From Planctomycetes bacterium MalM25 (lineage in GTDB: Bacteria; Planctomycetota; Planctomycetia; Pirellulales; Lacipirellulaceae): a DNA stretch of 64,000 bases. Position 1 is the stretch's first letter. Each line of letters starts with the position of its first letter. This document shows, piece by piece, positions 47,597 to 55,139 of the stretch. The translations under genes were made by a program, and so were the position numbers. The stretch lies in the NCBI GenBank assembly GCA_007745835.1, contig CP036424.1, positions 3,707,968 to 3,771,967 of the forward strand. Direction: 5' to 3'. Below the pieces are notes generated by a model. It made no database searches. It saw nothing but the letters and a program-made list of their open reading frames with translations, and had not been told where the DNA came from.

Positions 47597-49141
47597 GTGT
47601 GCCCACCGTCCCACTCTGAGCCGCTCCACCGCTTGTCTGAACGCCCCCCCCGCCCGCTGAACCGCCGCCTCGCGGCCGGCTGCCTCCTCGCCTGGATCGC
47701 CCTAACCGGGGCCCCGCGCGAGGCGGACGCCTTCGTGCCCGCCGGGACCGACGCGGAGGATTCTCGGTGGCAGAGCACGTCGGCCGGCTCGACCGGCGAC
47801 GAGGGCGACCCGATCACGCTCACCTGGAGCTTCATCCCGGACGGAACCCAGGTGCGTCGCCCCGAGAACACGCTGCTGCAAGACCCGAGCGACCTGATCG
47901 CCGAGTTCGACGCCGCCTTCGGCGCCGGACCGGGTGGCGCCGACCTGACGCTGCGTCCCTGGTTCACCTACTTCGAGCAATCGTTCGATCGGATGAGCGA
48001 GCTCATGGGGGTCACCTACGTCTACGAGCCGAACGACAACTCGCAGGACCATGGCGTGGGGAGCGGCATCTCCGGCTTCCGCGGCGACGTCCGCATCGGC
48101 GGCATCGGCATGGACGGCTCGGGCGGTACGCTCGCTTACAACTACTTCCCGTCCGGCGGGGGCGACATGGCGCTCGACACGGACGACCTCGCCAGCTTCT
48201 TCACGGACAGCACGAACAACTACCGCGTGCTGCGCAACACGATCATGCACGAGGCGGGGCACGGCCTCGGACTGGAGCACTCCTCCAGCGGCAACGCCGA
48301 CTTCTTGATGGAGGCCGCCATCAACGAGTCGTTCGACGGCCCGCAGCACGACGACCTCCGCGGTTTCCACTGGCTGTACGGCGACGCCCTCGAGAAAGGG
48401 GGCCGCAACGAGACCGCCGCCACCGCGACCGACCTCGGCGCGCTGGCCGTGGGCGGATCGCTCTCGATCGGGGCGGGCGGCACGGGGGCGTCGATCGGCA
48501 TGAACGAGACCGACTTCGTCAGTATCGCCAACGAGGACGACGACGACTACTTCGCCTTCACCATCGCCGAGCCGGTGCGGCTCGACGCGACCATGACCCC
48601 GCGCGGAGCGAGCTATCTCCAGGGCGCCGCGGCCTTCGACACCACGTCGACCAACGACCTCTTCCTCACGATCTACGACACCGACGGCACGACGCTGCTC
48701 ATCGAAGAGGCGATCGGCCCCGCCGGCGTGGCGGAGACCGTCACCGACTTCGCCCTCGACACGGCCGGGACGTACTACGCCCGGGTGCGAAGCGTCACCC
48801 TCGCCTTCGGCCAGGTCGTGCAGTTCTACCAACTCGACCTGAGCGCCCAATCACTCATCCCCGAGCTGCTGGGCGACTTCAACTCGGACGGCGTCGTCGA
48901 CGCAGGCGACTACACGGTCTGGCGCGACACCTTAGGCTCCCTCGTCAGCGCCTACACCGGGGCCGATCACAACGGCGACGGCCAGGTCAACTCCGCCGAC
49001 TACACGCTCTGGCGGGACAACTTTGGCGCCACGCTCGGGGCGGCGGTCGCGGTCCCCGAACCGGCGGCGGCTGTTCCGGTGGCCCTCCTGCTGCTCGGGA
49101 TCGCGAGTCATCCCATACGACTCACACGACCCATCGGCTAA
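47597..49141 (+). CDS. Matrixin-like metalloprotease with dockerin repeats and PEP-CTERM
   Basis: 514 aa from a GTG start, with a signal peptide (about residues 24-46). The zinc site is a full metzincin consensus, HEAGHGLGLEH (H218, E219, H222, H228), followed by a Met-turn-like FLMEAAINE, so it is a matrixin (M10A-like) peptidase. The calcium-type loops GGIGMDGSGGTLAYN precede it. After the catalytic domain comes a beta-rich pre-peptidase-like region (about 280-420), two dockerin-type repeats (GDFNSDGVVDAGDYTVWRDT, DHNGDGQVNSADYTLWRDNF) and a PEP-CTERM tail (VPEP and hydrophobic helix). It is probably surface-anchored and degrades extracellular protein. The start is uncertain by a few codons. 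Confidence 0.9.
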   Translation: MCPPSHSEPLHRLSERPPRPLNRRLAAGCLLAWIALTGAPREADAFVPAGTDAEDSRWQSTSAGSTGDEGDPITLTWSFIPDGTQVRRPENTLLQDPSDLIAEFDAAFGAGPGGADLTLRPWFTYFEQSFDRMSELMGVTYVYEPNDNSQDHGVGSGISGFRGDVRIGGIGMDGSGGTLAYNYFPSGGGDMALDTDDLASFFTDSTNNYRVLRNTIMHEAGHGLGLEHSSSGNADFLMEAAINESFDGPQHDDLRGFHWLYGDALEKGGRNETAATATDLGALAVGGSLSIGAGGTGASIGMNETDFVSIANEDDDDYFAFTIAEPVRLDATMTPRGASYLQGAAAFDTTSTNDLFLTIYDTDGTTLLIEEAIGPAGVAETVTDFALDTAGTYYARVRSVTLAFGQVVQFYQLDLSAQSLIPELLGDFNSDGVVDAGDYTVWRDTLGSLVSAYTGADHNGDGQVNSADYTLWRDNFGATLGAAVAVPEPAAAVPVALLLLGIASHPIRLTRPIG

Positions 49142-49294
49142 GCCGCCCCCGACCAAGCTTGGTCGGGGTTCTCTGCCAACGGCACGATCGCTGTGTTCCG
49201 AGCCGAAGAAATCGGCTCGAAATTCGGTCCCGCTCTGGTTACGCTATTCGCGCTACGAGGTTCGCAGGCGTCACCAGGTTCGCGGGGTGCGTGG

Positions 49295-49990
49295 ATGTCC
49301 TTTCAGAAGCGGGTCAATCGTTGGTTCTGGCGCGGCGTCGGCGGCGACTCGCGGCCGGTCGTTTACGACATCGACCAGACCTTCCCCGCCCTCCGCCGGT
49401 TCGAAACGCCCGAGGCGATCGAGACCATCCGGGCGGAGCTGGCCGGCATCCTGCCGGAGCGCGACGACATCCCGCGCTACCACGAGATCGACCCGGGGCG
49501 GTCGCACATCTCGAGCGAGTCCGACGGCGAGGCGAGCTGGCGCGTCTTCATGCTGTACGCGATGGGCGCCAAGCCCGCGGAGAACCGCGCCCGCTGCCCG
49601 GAGACCTGCCGGCTGCTCGACCAGACCCCCGACCTGTTCCAGGCGTTCTTCAGCATCCTGGAGCCACGCAAGAGTGTGCCCGCGCACGAGAGCCCGTACG
49701 CGGGCTACCTCCGTTACCACCTGCCGCTCGTTGTGCCGACCGACACGCCGCCCCGCATGCGGATCAAGGACCACTGGCACACCTGGCGGGATGGCGAGGG
49801 CCTCCTCTTCTGCGACTACTGGGACCACGAGGTCGAGAACCACAGCGACCAAGTGCGCGTCGTCCTGATCGTCGATCTCTTCCGCCCCCTGCCCTGGCTC
49901 CGCGACCGCGTGAACCGCGCGATCACCCGCCGGTACCTCCGCCGGCAGTACGGCAAGAAGGTCGCCAGCGGGCAGGCGCCCGAGCTGTAG
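49295..49990 (+). CDS. Aspartyl/asparaginyl beta-hydroxylase family protein
   Basis: 231 aa from ATG 49295; the frame is open upstream, but that part overlaps leader sequence. It resembles the Asp/Asn beta-hydroxylase fold, a 2-oxoglutarate/Fe(II) dioxygenase: PRYHEIDPGRSHIS, the first His in YLRYHLPLVVP, and the core HTWRDGEGLLFCDYWDHEVE followed by NHSDQVRVVLIVD with the second His and the Arg for 2-oxoglutarate. It could hydroxylate a peptide or a lipid (LpxO-like); it lacks obvious membrane helices. The substrate is unknown. Confidence 0.82.
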   Translation: MSFQKRVNRWFWRGVGGDSRPVVYDIDQTFPALRRFETPEAIETIRAELAGILPERDDIPRYHEIDPGRSHISSESDGEASWRVFMLYAMGAKPAENRARCPETCRLLDQTPDLFQAFFSILEPRKSVPAHESPYAGYLRYHLPLVVPTDTPPRMRIKDHWHTWRDGEGLLFCDYWDHEVENHSDQVRVVLIVDLFRPLPWLRDRVNRAITRRYLRRQYGKKVASGQAPEL

Positions 49991-50400
49991 GGCTCGCCCA
50001 GGAGCGTACGTCTCGGCCGTCGCGCGCCCGGGATGCACAATCCTTGAGGCCACAGAACGGCTTGCCCGCAGACGTCGCGGCATCGAGCTTCGCCCCTCAT
50101 TCTTGAAGCAGCATTAAAGCGGCAGCCACCACACCGGGCTTTCATCAACCCTCTCAAGGAACAGTTACCCACCCGGGATGCCTGACAGCTATCTCATCTT
50201 ATTGTTTGATACTTGAGCCACTTTGTATCCCAGTGTGATAGAGTGAATCCGCGAAGGACCCGAATGGCGTAACTGTTACCCGGCAGGGTGCTTCGAGGGA
50301 GATCTTGGGCGTGTGTCGTTAGTCGCGCCGAGTTCTTCCGCTCTTCTCTCAGCATCTTGTTGATGCGTGTCTCCTTCACCCCACGCGAGGCCACTGCGTC
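49991..50400 (+). other. Gene-free region before the CBM-like PEP-CTERM gene
   Basis: 410 bp with no supportable gene. The second half (50190-50300) is visibly AT-richer, as expected for the promoter region of the gene at 50401, but no definite promoter motif or operator was identified. Confidence 0.55.
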
Positions 50401-51291
50401 ATGCCTTTATCCCGCACCCCCTGCTTTGCCTACGCCGCGCTGTTCGCAAGCCTGATTGGCGGAGTCGGCTCGGCTTCGACCAACGTGATCCTGAACCCCG
50501 GTTTCGAGGCGGGGACGGACGCCGATGCGTCGGACTGGCTGCAGGCAAGCGGCCCGAGCGGCAGCAGTAGCCGCTCCGACAGCATGCCCAACTCGGGGAG
50601 TTACAGCGCCTACATGCAGGCCGACCACTTCCTCAACCCGGCCGCCCCGACCCCGTACACCATCGAGCAGCTCCAGCCGGTCGGCAGCATCGACAACAGC
50701 CTGAACTACAACCTCTCCTTTTCCGCCAAGGTCGATTCGACCGACTTCAACGGCTTCGACATGTTCTACCAAGTCCTGTGGCTCGATCAGGACGCCAGCG
50801 ATGGCGGCGGGGTCAAAGGGGAGTTCCTCAACTCACTGATCGCCGAAGGGATCGGCACCGACTACCAGACCTTCGGCGTGAGCGACATCGACGTCCCGGA
50901 CGGCGTCGACTCCTTCCAAATCCGCTTCCAACTCTCTCCGGGCGCGGTTGGTGAGATCGCCAACGGCCTCTACATCGACGACGTCTTCCTCGGGACCGAC
51001 GCCGAGGGCCTGCCGGGGGATTTCAACGCCGACGGAAGCGTCGACGCCGCGGACTACACGGTCTGGAGAGACAACCTGAACAGCGGCTTCGGCCTCAACG
51101 GCAACGGGGACGAGAGTGGCGGGTCAGCGGGGGTGGTTGATGGAGCCGACTACGCCCTCTGGCAATCGCAGTACGGGGGTTCGGGCGCCCCCTCATCCCA
51201 ATTCGGCGTGGCCGTCCCCGAGCCGAACTCGCTGGGCTTGCTGTTCTTCGTTCTCACTGCCGCGGCCGCTTGGAATCCCTCCAAGAGCTGA
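50401..51291 (+). CDS. PEP-CTERM protein with CBM-like domain and dockerin repeats
   Basis: 296 aa with signal peptide (about residues 1-25). NVILNPGFEAGTDADASDW opens a galactose-binding-like/CBM4_9-style jelly roll (about 27-205, ending NGLYIDDVFLG). Dockerin-type repeats follow (GDFNADGSVDAADYTVWRDN, GVVDGADYALWQSQYG), then a PEP-CTERM signal (VPEP and a hydrophobic helix) whose basic tail is weak (NPSKS). Its position just upstream of a GH29 fucosidase fits polysaccharide attachment or use, but the binding target is inferred only. Confidence 0.83.
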   Translation: MPLSRTPCFAYAALFASLIGGVGSASTNVILNPGFEAGTDADASDWLQASGPSGSSSRSDSMPNSGSYSAYMQADHFLNPAAPTPYTIEQLQPVGSIDNSLNYNLSFSAKVDSTDFNGFDMFYQVLWLDQDASDGGGVKGEFLNSLIAEGIGTDYQTFGVSDIDVPDGVDSFQIRFQLSPGAVGEIANGLYIDDVFLGTDAEGLPGDFNADGSVDAADYTVWRDNLNSGFGLNGNGDESGGSAGVVDGADYALWQSQYGGSGAPSSQFGVAVPEPNSLGLLFFVLTAAAAWNPSKS

Positions 51292-51470
51292 AACGGAGCC
51301 GTCAGCCCCCTGAACGCTTGATCCGCACGCCTCGCCGCCGAGTCGCGCGCCCTGGGAATGTGCGCTATCGCGTCTTCTGGGGGACTCTCAGCGCAAGGCG
51401 CTACGCGGGGCTGCCACGGCGAACTATCCTTGCTCTCTGCCACTTCCCCTGAGTCGCCAGAGAGAAACCC

Positions 51471-52964
51471 ATGCGACGCGTCACCCGATCCTTCCTGCTC
51501 CTGACCGCCTGCCTCGCGGTGCTCTGCCAAACCGCGTTCGGCGAGGAGTTCCGCTACGAGGCCGATTGGGATTCGATCCGCAGCCGCTACCAGTGCCCCG
51601 AGTGGTTCCGCGACGCCAAGTTCGGCGTCTTCGTCTTCTGGGGCCCCGCCGCGGTGCCCCAGGTCGGCAACGACAAGTACGGCAAGTGGATGTACGTGAA
51701 GGGCTACCAGCCCGCCGGCGTGCACGTGTGGAAATACCACGCGGCCCACTTCGGACCTCAATCCGAGTTCGGCTACAAGGACTTCTTCCCCCGCTTCACT
51801 ATGGAGAACTACGATCCCGAGGCGTGGGTCGAGCTCTTCAAGGAGTCGGGCGCGCGCTACATCGTGCCGGTCGCCGAGATGCACGACGGCTACGCGATGT
51901 ACGCCTCGAAGCACACGCGCTGGAACGTGGTCGACACCGGCCCCAAGCGCGACGTGATGCGGCCGCTGGTCGATGAGGCCCGCGAGCAAGGCCTGAAGGT
52001 CGGCCTCTCCTCGCACTACGCCTGGAACCGCGAGTACTACCCCAAGACCGACCCGGCCTGGGACACCAACGACCCCGAGTTCAGGGACCTGTACGGCGAG
52101 GACGTCGATCCGAAGGCCCCGCCCACGCAGGAGTTCCTCGACCAGTGGTGGAACCGCACCACGGACCTCGTTGATCAGTACGAACCGGACATCCTCTGGT
52201 TCGACTTCGGCCTCGATAAGCCGGGCTTCGCGCCGGTCCACAAGAAGATCCTCGCCTACTACTACAACAAGGGTCTCGAGTGGGACAAGGAGGTCGTCTT
52301 CCAGGACAAGAACATGCGTTTCGAGTCCTTCCCCGAGGACCTCATCGTGCTCGACATCGAGCGCGGCCGCATGAGCGACATCAACCCGAACCCGTGGCAG
52401 ACCGACACCGCGGTGGGGAAGGTCTCATGGACCTACGTCGTCAACGAGAACTACAAGTCGCCCGACCGACTGATCGATGAGATGGTCGACATCGTCAGCA
52501 AGAACGGCTGCTACCTGCTGTCGGTCGGCCCGAAGGCGGACGGCACGATCGGACCCGACGAGCAGAGGATCCTCCGCGCCTTCGGCGAGTGGCTCCGCAC
52601 CAACGGCGAGGCGATCTACGAAACCCGGCCTTGGAAGGTCTACGGCGAGGGCCCAATGAAGGTCGATACGGGGCACCACACCGAGTACGACGACACCGCC
52701 GCCTCCGCCGCCGACGTCCGCTTCACAACGAAGGACGGCGTCCTCTACGCGATGCCCCTCGCCTGGCCGGCGGACGGCGTCTTCCGCATCGAGTCGCTCG
52801 CCGCGGGCAACCCGCACGACCCGCGGCCGATCGCCTCGGTCGAGCTCGTGAGCGGCGAGAACGCGATCACCTGGCGCCAAGCCGACGACGCCCTCGTTAT
52901 CGAGGCCCAGGGTGAGGCTCCCTGCGAGGCGGCGTTCGTGTTCCGCGTGCGGTTTGGGGAGTAA
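51471..52964 (+). CDS. Exported alpha-L-fucosidase, GH29
   Basis: 497 aa with signal peptide (about residues 1-24). The GH29 TIM barrel is clear: RDAKFGVFVFWGP, YGKWMYVKGYQ, RYIVPVAEMHDGYAMYASK (usual HHDGF position, here MHDGY), VGLSSHYAWNREYY, and the nucleophile strand DILWFDFG (Asp 245). The segment YLLSVGPKADGTIGPDEQ ends the barrel and a C-terminal beta domain follows. It removes terminal alpha-L-fucose from glycans such as fucoidan or host oligosaccharides; which bond it prefers is unknown. It stands between two PEP-CTERM genes. Confidence 0.92.
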   Translation: MRRVTRSFLLLTACLAVLCQTAFGEEFRYEADWDSIRSRYQCPEWFRDAKFGVFVFWGPAAVPQVGNDKYGKWMYVKGYQPAGVHVWKYHAAHFGPQSEFGYKDFFPRFTMENYDPEAWVELFKESGARYIVPVAEMHDGYAMYASKHTRWNVVDTGPKRDVMRPLVDEAREQGLKVGLSSHYAWNREYYPKTDPAWDTNDPEFRDLYGEDVDPKAPPTQEFLDQWWNRTTDLVDQYEPDILWFDFGLDKPGFAPVHKKILAYYYNKGLEWDKEVVFQDKNMRFESFPEDLIVLDIERGRMSDINPNPWQTDTAVGKVSWTYVVNENYKSPDRLIDEMVDIVSKNGCYLLSVGPKADGTIGPDEQRILRAFGEWLRTNGEAIYETRPWKVYGEGPMKVDTGHHTEYDDTAASAADVRFTTKDGVLYAMPLAWPADGVFRIESLAAGNPHDPRPIASVELVSGENAITWRQADDALVIEAQGEAPCEAAFVFRVRFGE

Positions 52965-53056
52965 ATCGCTGTCGGGTTAGCGCGACGGCTGTGGATTGGC
53001 ATCCCAGAGCCGATGGCTCAGGAGTACCGATCCGCCCCGCCGATGCAGCCCCCGCC

Positions 53057-53752
53057 GTGACCCGCCCCGCCCCGTACGCCGTTCTGCTCGCCCTCACCAC
53101 CCTCGGCCTGACGGGCGCCTCGGTCGGCTCAGCCGCGTCGATCTATCACCCGGACGGGTTGAACCCGGGTGACCAGTACCGGCTGGTCTTCCAGACCTCG
53201 AGCCGACGAGACGCCACGAGCCAGGACATCAACGACTACAACGCCTTCGTGACCGCCGAGGCGACGGCGCCCGGCAGCCTGATCGAGGGCCTGAGCACCA
53301 AGTGGCGGGCGATCGCCTCGACGCGGACGGTCGACGCGATCGACAACACGGCGACCGACCCCTCGCCGCTGGGCCCGACGGGCGTGCCGATCTACCAGAT
53401 CGACGGCCTGACGCGCGTCGCCGATAACTACGATGACCTCTGGGACGGCTCGGTCGCGAGCACGATCTACCAAAACCCCTTCCCAGAGTTCGGCACCGAA
53501 CTGAATTGGACCGGCACCGGGCCCGACGGGACCGCCCAGCTGCCGCTCGGCGGCGACACGGTGAACTACGGTCTCATCACCACGCTCGACTCCGGCTGGA
53601 TCGCCTGGGATGACCTCTTCATGACCGACCTCGAGGCGTCGATGTACGGCATCTCCGGCGTGCTGACCGTGGTGCCGGAGCCGGGGAGCGGGTCGATTGT
53701 GGGGCTTGGACTGCTGGGAGTCGTTGCGTCGAGAAGAAGGAGGGGAGCGTGA
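53057..53752 (+). CDS. PEP-CTERM sorting-domain protein
   Basis: 231 aa from a GTG at 53057, chosen because the signal peptide (YAVLLALTTLGLTGASVGSA) begins there; an in-frame GTG at 52991 is an alternative, and neither has a clear Shine-Dalgarno sequence. The middle part (NPGDQYRLVFQTSSRRDAT, DINDYNAFVTAEA, STKWRAIASTRTVDAIDNTA) resembles a family of PEP-CTERM proteins with no known function. The C-terminus is a typical signal (VPEP, IVGLGLLGVVA, RRRR). It ends 12 bp from the convergent toxin gene. Confidence 0.82.
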   Translation: MTRPAPYAVLLALTTLGLTGASVGSAASIYHPDGLNPGDQYRLVFQTSSRRDATSQDINDYNAFVTAEATAPGSLIEGLSTKWRAIASTRTVDAIDNTATDPSPLGPTGVPIYQIDGLTRVADNYDDLWDGSVASTIYQNPFPEFGTELNWTGTGPDGTAQLPLGGDTVNYGLITTLDSGWIAWDDLFMTDLEASMYGISGVLTVVPEPGSGSIVGLGLLGVVASRRRRGA

Positions 53753-53764
53753 GGGCGGCTGCGC

Positions 53765-54064
53765 TCACTCGAACGATTGCGAACCCGTGTCACGGCTGTG
53801 ATGGAGCACTCGCCGGATCCGCACCGCCTGCTCCCGTTCATCGTAGCGATAGAAGATCACATAGCGACCGTGCGTGATGCAACGCAGCCCTGGGGAGATG
53901 CTCTCGGCTACGGCGCCCATCCGCGGCTGAGTTGAGATTAGCTCACAGAAGTCCATCAACTCCCGTACAACACCTCCGGCTTGCTCTGGGGCAACGCGAT
54001 CGTAGTAGTCGAGAACCTCAGCAAAGTCCTTCAAGCAGGCTTCGCTATAAACGACGCGTGTCAT
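53765..54064 (-). CDS. ParE/RelE-superfamily toxin
   Basis: A 99-aa toxin of the ParE type: VYSEACLKDFAEVLDYYDRV, PRMGAVAESISPGLRCITHG and YVIFYRYDEREQAVRIRRVL, the usual ParE helix hairpin and beta-sheet with its C-terminal IxRVLH-type strand. ParE toxins poison DNA gyrase, while RelE relatives cut mRNA; the sequence favours ParE. Its ATG overlaps the antitoxin stop by 4 bp, giving antitoxin-first, translationally coupled order. Confidence 0.88.
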   Translation of the reverse strand: MTRVVYSEACLKDFAEVLDYYDRVAPEQAGGVVRELMDFCELISTQPRMGAVAESISPGLRCITHGRYVIFYRYDEREQAVRIRRVLHHSRDTGSQSFE

Positions 54065-54333
54065 GACGAACGACGCTGATCGACCATCGCCTCAACGCGT
54101 CGTCGGAACTCGTCGGCTTCCAAGTCGGGCGCCCGATCGGCCTCGTCGATCATCGCACGGAGCCTTTCAGCCGTGGCCCCGCTCTCTCTCCTGGCCGCCG
54201 CTTCGAGCCCCGTGAGCTGCGTCGCGGGGATGATGTAGAACCCCGTGTCGCCGGCCTCGTCGATCAACGGGATCGGCTCCCCCGGATGGGCGGCGATCTC
54301 GGAAAGCTGTTCGGCCGTGAGCTTGGCGGGCAT
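54061..54333 (-). CDS. Antitoxin partner of the ParE-type toxin
   Basis: 90 aa immediately upstream of the toxin gene. The N-terminus (KLTAEQLSEIAAHPGEPIPL, then IDEAGDTGFYIIPATQL) looks like a Phd/prevent-host-death-type fold. The acidic, helical C-terminus (RLRAMIDEADRAPDLEADEF) is suited to wrap the toxin. It presumably neutralises the toxin and represses the pair's promoter. The DNA-binding part is weak, so this could be a variant antitoxin family. Confidence 0.82.
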   Translation of the reverse strand: MPAKLTAEQLSEIAAHPGEPIPLIDEAGDTGFYIIPATQLTGLEAAARRESGATAERLRAMIDEADRAPDLEADEFRRRVEAMVDQRRSS

Positions 54334-54376
54334 GGGATTGACCAGATACAGGAGACCATGAGAGCAGTGATACAGA

Positions 54377-55120
54377 TTATTGCAGCGGAGTGCGTCGCTT
54401 CCAATCGATACTCAAGCCGATTTTCTTGCTGAAATCGCCGTTCCACTCAACCTTGAGGCCGCCATTAGACAGCTCTTCCACAACCTCGTGACCAATCGCC
54501 AATGCACGGCGACGATACTCGTCTTCATCGATTTCATCCCCGCCTCCGATAGAACCGTAACCCAGGTAGACATCGATGATAGGTCCATCCGATAGCATCT
54601 CGGCCATATTCTGATCGATGAAGAATGCGTAGCCTCTCAGCCTCTCTCGCAGTCGAGGATCTTCTTTTTCCAGCGAGTCGACACGATCCGAGAACTCACC
54701 CATCGTGCAAGAATCACAGCAGGGTGCAGCCTGCCACAGTACAATCCCTTTCTCTTGCAGGGATTCTTGTACAGCATCCAGCCGATCGCACTCGGTCTTG
54801 TCCGGCCAAGCCTTCTTCTCCGATTCGTACTTCTCGACGAAGCGGTTCAGCTCCAATTGTGCGTAAGCCTCGAACTGCGCGAACTCATCTTCAGGAGCCG
54901 TATCCTCGATGTACACAGCTTTGCAAGAATCGATGATCTCTTCAGCTCTGCTTTGAGCTAAGCGTGACTCACCAACTACGACCCAGCGAAGGGTCTCGCG
55001 TAAATCTTCGCGGTCTGATTCATCCCAACTATCTTCCTCTTGAGCCATCGTCGATCCCTGCGTAAGGGCAATTAGGGCAAGTGCCGCGACGAGGCTGATA
55101 CTATCAGGAAACCTGAACAT
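54377..55120 (-). CDS. Exported DUF6891-like protein next to the T7SS-like ATPase
   Basis: 247 aa with signal peptide (about residues 1-26, LVAALALIALTQGSTMA). The C-terminal about 140 residues (ECDRLDAVQESLQEKGIVLW, AAPCCDSCTMGEFSDRV, RLRGYAFFIDQNMAEMLSDG, LKVEWNGDFSKKIGLSIDW) resemble the DUF6891 domain; that is recognition by pattern, not by search. It starts 19 bp after the FtsK/SpoIIIE gene on the same strand, so it may be co-transcribed. It is AT-richer than the ATPase gene, which suggests separate ancestry. It could be a substrate, accessory factor or unrelated gene. Confidence 0.65.
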   Translation of the reverse strand: MFRFPDSISLVAALALIALTQGSTMAQEEDSWDESDREDLRETLRWVVVGESRLAQSRAEEIIDSCKAVYIEDTAPEDEFAQFEAYAQLELNRFVEKYESEKKAWPDKTECDRLDAVQESLQEKGIVLWQAAPCCDSCTMGEFSDRVDSLEKEDPRLRERLRGYAFFIDQNMAEMLSDGPIIDVYLGYGSIGGGDEIDEDEYRRRALAIGHEVVEELSNGGLKVEWNGDFSKKIGLSIDWKRRTPLQ

Positions 55121-55139
55121 CGTGTGACTCTTTTCTAGT

